64,000 nucleotides of DNA from Dillenia suffruticosa (lineage: Eukaryota; Streptophyta; Magnoliopsida; Dilleniales; Dilleniaceae), in assembly GCA_033439265.1 (NCBI GenBank), contig JAVTVX010000004.1, positions 15,699,701 through 15,763,700 of the forward strand. The letters are read 5' to 3'. Each line of letters opens with the position of its first letter. The first letter of the stretch is position 1. A model generated the notes under the pieces. The model was given only the letters and a program-made list of their open reading frames with translations. It did no database searches and was not told the DNA's origin. Positions 57,317 to 64,000 of the stretch are shown one piece after another. The translations under genes were made by a program, and so were the position numbers.

Positions 57317-57949
57317 AATTTTTTGCTTCATTTTTAATTTTTAATAAAAATTAGAAAATGTTTAAATCTTACATGACATTTTTCGTAATAAAATATAATT
57401 AAATTAAATGAAAGTGCGCATTTTTATATATAAAATAAGTATTGTAATAGTTAAATGAAACTGCCGAGAGCGTTGCTAGTGTTCATTTATGCATAATTCT
57501 TCATGCATTTCCTCTATATTTGTATGATATGCCCCTCACGAATGCACCAATTTGTGCTTAATGCACTTTGCCTAAAAGTAGGAAAGGGAACCCAAAGCTC
57601 ATGCATTTGGAGCCGAAATACGTGGCAAGGATGCCAAAAGGAAAAGTAAATCAACTAAGGCAGAGAAGCCGCAACCACGGATGTCTATGGTAACTACTGG
57701 TTAGACTAATAAATAATAATAGTAATTAATTATATAACAAAAATATATAATCAGCTAGTTAGTTAGTAATAGTAATTCATTAAGTAGATAGTTAGTAATT
57801 AAAATTATTAAAAAAAATATATAAAGATATGAGATGAAAAATTAATAATAGCATGTCATGAAATTGATTTTTTAGCATACTTTCTCTTCCGCAGACATGT
57901 ACCAAATTAATTCAAAAAAAAACTTTAAAATAACCTAAAAAGGTAATGA
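57317..57949. other. Spacer between the two CGTCGC repeat clusters
   Basis: Mostly AT-rich. 57580-57710 has higher GC and reads GEPKAHAFGAEIRGKDAKR and KAEKPQPRMSMVTTG to a stop, which could be a short exon, but I cannot assign a family. Confidence 0.35.
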
Positions 57950-58495
57950 TTTCAGCGACAAACATTTGTTTCAACGCTGAAATCAGCGACAATTAGTGTT
58001 TCGTAACTAATTTCAGCGACGAACATGTTTTTCATCACAGATTTCTGTGACGAATCCGGATTTCCTCGCAGATTTCAGCGACGAAAAAATGTTTCGTCGC
58101 TGACTCTAGCGATGAACAACAAGTTCATCGCTGATTTTAGCGACGAAGATCTTGTTCGTCACAGATGTCAGCGACGAATCCATTTTCGGCACTGATTTTA
58201 GCGATGAAATAGTTTTTCGTCGCTGATTTTAGCAACGAATTAGTGGTTCATCGCTAATTTCAGTGACAAAAAAATTTTTCGCCGCTGATTTCAGCAACAA
58301 ATATAAAATTTGTGTCTAACTTAGCGACAAAAATGGAATTTGTCGCGGATTTTAGGGACGAAAATAATATTTGTTGCTGAATTTAGCGACAAAAGTAAAA
58401 TTTGTCGCTGATTTTGTTGCTAAATTGTGACAAAAATAATTTGGTTGCTGATTTCAGCAACCAATTAAAATTTGTTGCTGATTTCGTCATAGAAT
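57950..58495. repeat. CGTCGC/GCGACG subterminal repeats (second cluster)
   Basis: More than a dozen copies of 'GATTTCAGCGACGAA' and 'TTCGTCGCTGATTT' alternate in both orientations, with many transitions such as GCAACGAA and TTTGTCGC that look like decay of CpG sites. By analogy with En/Spm they would be binding sites for a TnpA-type protein at the 5' end of CACTA-2. Confidence 0.78.
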
Positions 58496-58604
58496 TTTTT
58501 AAATCACACACAATATTCCTCTCCCTCTCTTCCCCATTTTCCCATCGCTCTCTTCCCCACGGTGCGTCTCCCTCTGCTTCACGAGTTCAAGGAGGAGGTA
58601 CTCT

Positions 58605-59050
58605 CTCTCTCTCTCTCTCTCTAGATCTGGCAGGGGAGGGGCGCTGCCCCTCCCCCCGCTGAGATCCGGCCATAGACGCCGGATCTGGGGAGGGGGCGAG
58701 GCGCCTCCCCCCGGCTCCTCCCCCCACTGAGATCCGGCCACAGAGGCCGGATCTGGGGAGGGGGCGGGGCGCCTCCCCCCGCTGAAGGTCCAGCCCCAGA
58801 GGCTGGCTTTGGGGCCGGGATGGCCCCGCCTGGATCTTCGCAGGCGGGGCAGGAGGGGGAGGGGCAGCACCCCTCCCCCGACTTTTTGTGATCATAGGGG
58901 GAGGCGCCCCCCTAGGAGATCCGGCCGCATGGCCGGATCTGGGGAGGGGACGGCCCTCCCCTTCGGTCGCCGAGGCGACGGGGGAGGGTCCTCCCCCTCG
59001 CCCTATCCGGCGCGGTTGCCACCGGATCTGCACAGTGGAGCGCCTCCCCC
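58605..59050. repeat. GC-rich block of repeated hairpins upstream of tnp2
   Basis: After a (CT)n run at 58604-58622, units of the form GATCCGGCC-spacer-GGCCGGATC followed by GGGGAGGGGGCG...GGCGCCTCCCCC recur near 58665, 58730, 58915 and, altered, 58795. Each unit can fold back on itself, and the G-run/C-run pairs could also form quadruplexes. Frames across it on both strands (R/P/G-rich) reflect composition only. Confidence 0.8.
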
Positions 59051-59059
59051 ATTCGTCCT

Positions 59060-59625
59060 TTATTTTTTTGTTTTTCTTATAATTTATATATTATAGCATT
59101 AAATTTATATATAATTTATTATAAATTATTATATATTATAATTTTAATAATATTATAATATATATATTGTAATTTTAACATATATAATTTAATATATTGT
59201 ATATGTTATAATTTATTATATATTATAGTTTAAAAATTATAACAAATATGTTAATTTATAGTTTTTATATATAATTCTATATGTTATATATATTATATAT
59301 TATAGTTTTAACATTATAACATATTATATTTTATAATATTATAATATTATGTATTATAATCATTTTAACTTATTTTATATATTATATATTATAATTACGG
59401 TAATTATAACATAATTATAAGTATGTAATTTTATATAATGTTTTCTGATATATATATAATAATATATAATATATATAATGTAGAATTTAAAATGGATAAT
59501 GTTCTCTACATATTTAAAAATTTGTAATACATATAATACTATATATAGTTAATATATATTGTTAATCTTATATAATAAATTTTAATATTAGATTAATTCT
59601 AAATAACATTAATGGTTTTGTATTG
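59060..59625. other. Low-complexity AT-rich stretch, no gene
   Basis: Almost only A and T, dominated by TATAATATATTATA-type sequence, probably an intron or 5' leader of the transposase gene between the GC-rich block and its first coding exon. Confidence 0.55.
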
Positions 59626-59628
59626 CAG

Positions 59629-59696
59629 ATGTGTTTGCTCTGATTGGACGTGTTGTTCAATTAGAGGGGAGAAATTCTTATCTTGAAGCGGTCGAG
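59629..59696 (+). other. Possible 5' UTR exon of the CACTA-2 transposase gene
   Basis: A 68-base stretch of balanced composition between TTGCAG and GTATAT, surrounded by AT-rich sequence. It has the look of a small non-coding exon upstream of the tnp2 start at 59998, which itself follows TTTGTAAACAG. Confidence 0.35.
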
Positions 59697-62338
59697 GTAT
59701 ATATTTTTTCTTTGCATATTTTCTTTTATTTTTTTTTGTTTTATATCCCTTCTTCCTAGTTTCCATGTATGTATGTCGTATATTCGCGAAATGCAATAGT
59801 TATTAATTATTTTGTTATTTTTTCCAACTCAAATTTTTATATTTGTTAAATTTTCTGAAAATATGTTAATATTTTTAAAATGTTTTGTTATTAGATGTTA
59901 ATTATTTCTTATTAATGTTTTTTTTCAATATAATATATAGTTTGTTAATACTTTATTTATTAATATTTTATAAATTGTATTTTTGTAAACAGCGACAATG
60001 TAAAACGAAAGAAATTGGATGTATAATAAGAATTTACCTAATCGTCGTGATTTAACTGATGAGTTTATTTGTGGGGTGATTCTTGAATTTCGCCACTAGT
60101 AAAGTTAAGTTTATGGATGGGAATAAGTTAAGGTATCCGTATAGAAAGTGTGGTAATGGCAAATTTTATATATGTGATAAAGTTAGGGAACATTTTTGTA
60201 GATTTGGTTTTACTTTAAATTACTACAATTGGACTTGTCATGGTGAACCGTTTATATCTGATGAAGAGTATGTGCGAAATATGGATTATTCAGTTAGAGG
60301 TGATAACAATTATTATGATCAGTTAAATCCATATCAGCAGATGGTATTTGATGCAGCGGGTCAAAATTTTGTTTCCCAATCAAACTATGCAAGTTCTAGT
60401 TTTATACCAACAAATCAAGATGTACCTATAAGTTATGCATCACCATTGGAGGGGGTAGAAGCAACATGTGTCGATGAAAATGATTTGTCTAACCAATTTC
60501 AAGAAATGTTGAGAGCTGCAGATGAACCGTTATGGGTTGGTTGTGACACCCACACTAAGTTGTCATTAACGGCTAGAATGTTAAATGTTAAGGCAGAGTA
60601 TAATTTGTCTGAGAATTGCTTCAATGATATTGTTCAAATAATGGGAGAAGTATTGCCTCGTGATCATATAATGTCGAATGACTTTTATAGTATGAAAAAG
60701 TTGGTGAATGACTTGGGTCTTCCGGTCGAAAGAATTGATGTATGCAGAGATGGTTGCATGTTATTTTGGGGAGCTGATGAAAATATACAATTTTGTAAAT
60801 TCTGTAACCAAAGTAGGTACAAGAGTACTAGGACAGCAGGTCGTAATCAGCGACCTAAACCATTCAAGCAAATGTTTTATTTGCCCTTGACTCCTAGATT
60901 GCAAAGACTTTATGCATCGAAAGCTACTGCTGAATATATGACTTGGCATGCAAATCATCAAACAGAAGAAGAGTTAATGTGTCATCCTTCAGATATAGAG
61001 GTATGGAAAAATTTTGATATGACATATCCTGAATTTGCAAGGGAGACTCGAAACATCAGGTTAGGTCTTTGTGCTGATGGGTTTGCACCATTTGGAAAAT
61101 TAGGAAAAACTTATTCATGTTGGCCAGTGATATTAACTCCGTATAATATTCCTCCGGGTATGTGTATGAAAACACCCTATATGTTTTTGACATTGGTTAT
61201 ACCGAGCCCGCAAAATCCGAAGAAGTTGATAGATGTTTATATGCAACCATTGATTGCGGAGTTAAAACAATTATGGGATGACGGTGTTCTAATGTATGAT
61301 GTTAACATTGATCAGATGTTTGTAATGAAGGCAACTCTTCTTTGGACGATAAATGACTTCCCAGCTTATGGCATGTTATCAGGATTGGAGTACTGCTGGG
61401 GTTTTAGGATGTCCAATATGCATGGAGAGATCAAAGTCATTCAGATTGAAATATGGTAAGAAGGCGTGTTATTTTGATTGTCGTAGACAATTTTGGCCAC
61501 AAAATCATAAATTTAGAAGAAATAAAGAAGAATTTACGAAAAATAAAGTTGAAAAAACACCTCCTCTGTTGAGATTAATTGGTCAACAAATTTGGGACCG
61601 AGTGTCTCACTTTCCATCTGTTATTGAAGACCCACATGGTACAACGTATGGATATGGAAGTGTGCATAGATGGACCAAACGGAGTATATTTTAGGATTTA
61701 CCATATTGGAAGACCCATCTGATTCATCATAATCTCGATTTAATGCATATCGAGAAAAATGTTTTCCAAAATGTGATTAATATATTAATGGATGTCTCTA
61801 GAAAAATGAAAGATAACTTGAATATGAGAAAAGATATGCGGCTTCATTGTAATCGGCCTACACTTGATGTGGATGGAAGTAGTAAGGGACCAAAACCAAA
61901 GGCAATTTATACAATAAATAAGGATCAAAGACGAAAAGTTTGTGAATGGTTGAAATCGCTTAGATTTCCTGATGGGTATGCCTCAAATCTTGGGAGATGT
62001 GTCCATATGAAAGAAAGCAAGTTGATTGGTTTGAAAAGTCATGATTGTCACAAATTTATGGAAAGATTGATTCCGATTGCTTTTAAGGAACTATTACCAG
62101 ATTTTGTATGGGGCGTCATTACAGAGTTAAGTATTTTCCTGCATGATATTTGCTCGACAGTATTAAAGGAATCACATATGGCGAAATTAGAGAGAGATAT
62201 CCCTATCATTTTGTGTAATTTAGAAAGGATTTTTCCTCCATCATTTTTTGATTCTATGGAATACCTTTTGGTTCACTTGCCTTATGAGGCCAAAGTTGCA
62301 GGTCCCGTCCAATATCGATGGATGTATCCATTTGAAAG

Positions 62339-62441
62339 GTAAATTTTGCACCTTCTCTTCATAACAATATTTAGACTGCATCCCATTGTACTAAATTCAT
62401 TATATCTCATTTTCTGATACACTTTATTTAATTACAATTAG
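62339..62441 (+). other. Intron in CACTA-2 tnp2 (103 bp)
   Basis: Donor GGTAAATT after PFE-AG and acceptor ACAATTAG. Joining gives PFERFLYHLKRKVK in frame, the conserved DUF4218 end. Confidence 0.85.
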
Positions 62442-62750
62442 ATTTTTATATCATTTGAAGAGAAAAGTGAAAAATAAGGCACGGGTTGAAGTCTCTATTG
62501 AATGCATACATTGCGGAGGAAGTGACAACTTTTGCTCATATTATTTCGAGTCGCATGTCCAATGTAAGAGACGGCGAGCGGGCAGAAATGATGAGGGTCC
62601 TGTTGATCCTAATTTAAAATCATTCTTTATTTTCAACTATCTCAGTCGACCAAGTAGGTCATGTAAGGTTAGATATTTAATTGCTAAAGAATGGCAGGCA
62701 GCCCATACATATATTTTACTGAACTATCCAGAAGTTACGCCATACTTCGA

Positions 62751-62833
62751 GTAAGTCCTTTTTTCTCAAATATAAAAAATGTATTCTTTGTTTTGTTAAA
62801 ATTGTTGACATAAATCTTTTTCTTTAATCGTAG
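62751..62833 (+). other. Intron in CACTA-2 tnp2 (83 bp)
   Basis: Donor GTAAGT after PYF-GA and acceptor AATCGTAG. Joining gives PYFEIF, then the stop at 62841-62843, then HLRSELSMHEFNRV. Confidence 0.8.
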
Positions 62834-62919
62834 GATTTTTTAACATTTACGGTCCGAACTATCGATGCATGAGTTCAATCGTGTGTGCGATGAAGAATTT
62901 GCAGCATGGTTCAAAACAT

Positions 62920-62992
62920 ATGTTAGTTTTGGGAATGTTAAATTTTATAAATATTTGATTATTAAAGAAATAACACATTTATTTTACTTCAG
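62920..62992 (+). other. Intron in CACTA-2 tnp2 (73 bp)
   Basis: Donor GTTAGT after WFKTY and acceptor TTACTTCAG. Joining gives WFKTYVQYNQDQVEQELL in frame. Confidence 0.8.
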
Positions 62993-63718
62993 GTTCAATA
63001 TAATCAAGATCAAGTCGAACAAGAGTTGTTAATTAATCTGTCATGGGGTCCAAATTCAACGGTACGAACTTGGAAGTCGTATTTTATACACGGGTATAAT
63101 TTTCACACTCAAGAATATGGAACCAGAAAAGCAACTATGAATAGTGGTGTTTGCGTTCAGTCATCCAACGATGGAGGTGTAAAAGATGAGTTTTATGGTT
63201 TGTTGGATGAAATTATTGAGGTAGAGTACATTGGAGCAAAGTTACGAGTCGTTTTATTTATGTGCCAATGGTTTGACCCCGTAAAAGGGATGCATGTGCA
63301 TCCAAAGTTTAATTTGGTTGATATAAATCATAAAAAATTTTATAAAAGATATGAACCATTCGTATTGGCACAATAAGCGATTCAAGTATATTATGCATCA
63401 TATCCTAGTTTGAAACGTGACAAAATTGATTGGTGGGCTATTTGTAAAATAAATGCACGAAAGAAAATTGAGGAACGTTGGGAAGACATAGCATATCAAC
63501 AAGAGGAAGTTGCCAACACGTTTCAGACTGAGGAATATATTATTCCAACATTATGAGATCCACGTGGAGTAATGATAGATGTGGATCAAAATGAAATTCA
63601 TGATGCTGGCGATGAAGAACCTGATTTTGAGACAGATGATGAAGATGAGGATGAAGATGAGGATGAATTTGATGTTGAAGAATCTGGTAATGAGGATGAT
63701 GATGACTTTGATTTTTGA

Positions 63719-64000
63719 TCGTCGGTAAGTATTATTTTTTTAAGATTTATTATAATTGTCTAACATCAGATTAAATTTTATTTTACTATTTGAATGTGAA
63801 AATACATTTAGATTTGCATATTTCGTTTCTCCTTTTGTAGGTTATATTTAGCGCCTCATGTTTCATTTTCAAAATATTATTTGCTAATATGTTGTTTTTT
63901 TTTATAGATCATTTCGGATGACAATTTAAATACGGTATGTTTATTCATATACTCTATTATATTTTTTATAAACATGCAATTTTTATTGCTTGCAAGAAAA
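63719..64000 (+). other. 3' flank of CACTA-2 tnp2, possible 3' UTR intron
   Basis: GGTAAGTATT at 63724 and CCTTTTGTAG ending at 63840 could border a 3' UTR intron of about 116 bases. Nothing else recognised up to the window end. Confidence 0.35.

Larger units (their letters stand above)
59998..63718 (+). pseudogene. tnp2-type CACTA transposase of CACTA-2, with introns (inactivated)
   Basis: The start ATG at 59998 is followed at once by a stop, then NERNWMYNKNLPNRRDLTDEF. After a frame slip near 60078 come FATSKVKFMDGNKLRYPYRK and NYYNWTCHGE, the transposase-associated domain. The tnp2 core includes VCRDGCMLFWG near 60740, IRLGLCADGFAPFGKLGK near 61055, LLWTINDFPAYGMLSG near 61340, LGCPICMERSKSFRLKYGK and DLPYWKTHLIHHNLDLMHIEK near 61695. 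DUF4218 follows, with FPPSFFDSMEYLLVHLPYEA and GPVQYRWMYPFER, then DUF4216 at 63026-63376 (YNFHTQEYGTRKATMNSGV). The end is very acidic (63640-63715). Lesions: stops at 60001, 61692, 62841, 63374 and 63554, and a one-base insertion at 61385. The protein would cut and join CACTA ends. Confidence 0.92.

Noticed and set aside
57580-57710. Possible exon GEPKAHAFGAEIRGKDAKR
   Set aside because: Short, no family recognised, no clear splice borders; kept only as a note in the spacer feature.
58499-59096. Long R/P/G-rich open frames on both strands across the GC-rich block
   Set aside because: Frames are open in several registers at once because the sequence lacks A/T-rich stop codons; the content is tandem hairpin repeat with no recognised domain.
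1-64000. CRISPR arrays, bacterial operons, riboswitches
   Set aside because: No such structure; introns, tRNA type and transposon families show a plant nuclear genome.

Overview
This window is plant nuclear DNA, almost certainly from a flowering plant with a repeat-rich genome. The evidence is Ty3/gypsy chromoviruses of the Tekay/Del and CRM-like types primed by initiator tRNA-Met, En/Spm (CACTA) transposons with tnp2 and TnpA-type genes, Ty1/copia and LINE remnants, GT-AG introns, and a plant-type tRNA-Ser(AGA). I see no intact host protein gene. The only gene that looks functional is the tRNA. The species cannot be named from the sequence alone.

Layout. 1-13373 (minus) is the 5' half of a Tekay-like element A, running off the left edge: protease, a probable intron, gag, primer site, and a 4.1-kb LTR. 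That LTR is split by a complete 6.9-kb CRM/Galadriel-like element at 3404-10343 with target duplication TCCTC. 13374-18060 is a scrap heap: a gypsy RNase H fragment, two partial LTRs in opposite orientation, and a LINE tail. tRNA-Ser(AGA) is at 18812-18893. From 19552 to about 36082 lies an old CACTA element on the minus strand: CACTA terminus, a 42-bp subterminal repeat array, a TnpA-like gene, then a tnp2 gene. It is broken by two solo LTRs with perfect target duplications (22390-25556, CACCC; 29793-32609, ATTGA). Its GC-rich 5' region is split by Tekay element C (36083-48589, minus; gag, intron, pro, RT, RNase H, integrase, chromodomain-like tail, both LTRs). 48590-56543 holds a plant-transposon-protein remnant, a deletion derivative of a Tekay element with its LTR, a copia fragment and another Tekay-type LTR. 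From 56544 to the right edge is a second CACTA region (plus): a 773-bp non-autonomous-like unit, CGTCGC-rich subterminal repeats, a GC-rich hairpin block, and a tnp2 pseudogene with recognisable introns.

Main finding. Two separate Tekay-like copies (A and C) carry a 185/192-bp sequence between gag and protease with GT-AG borders, a pyrimidine-rich 3' end and a TA run. Removing it joins the two reading frames exactly, in copy A, at the expected Gag-protease junction; read through unspliced, both copies reach a stop soon after gag. This suggests an intron whose retention or removal sets the Gag:Pol ratio. A second finding is a stem-loop at the tip of these LTRs that carries an apparent compensatory base-pair change between copies. 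A third is that CACTA-2 has an arrangement like maize En/Spm: subterminal repeats, then a GC-rich block, then the transposase.
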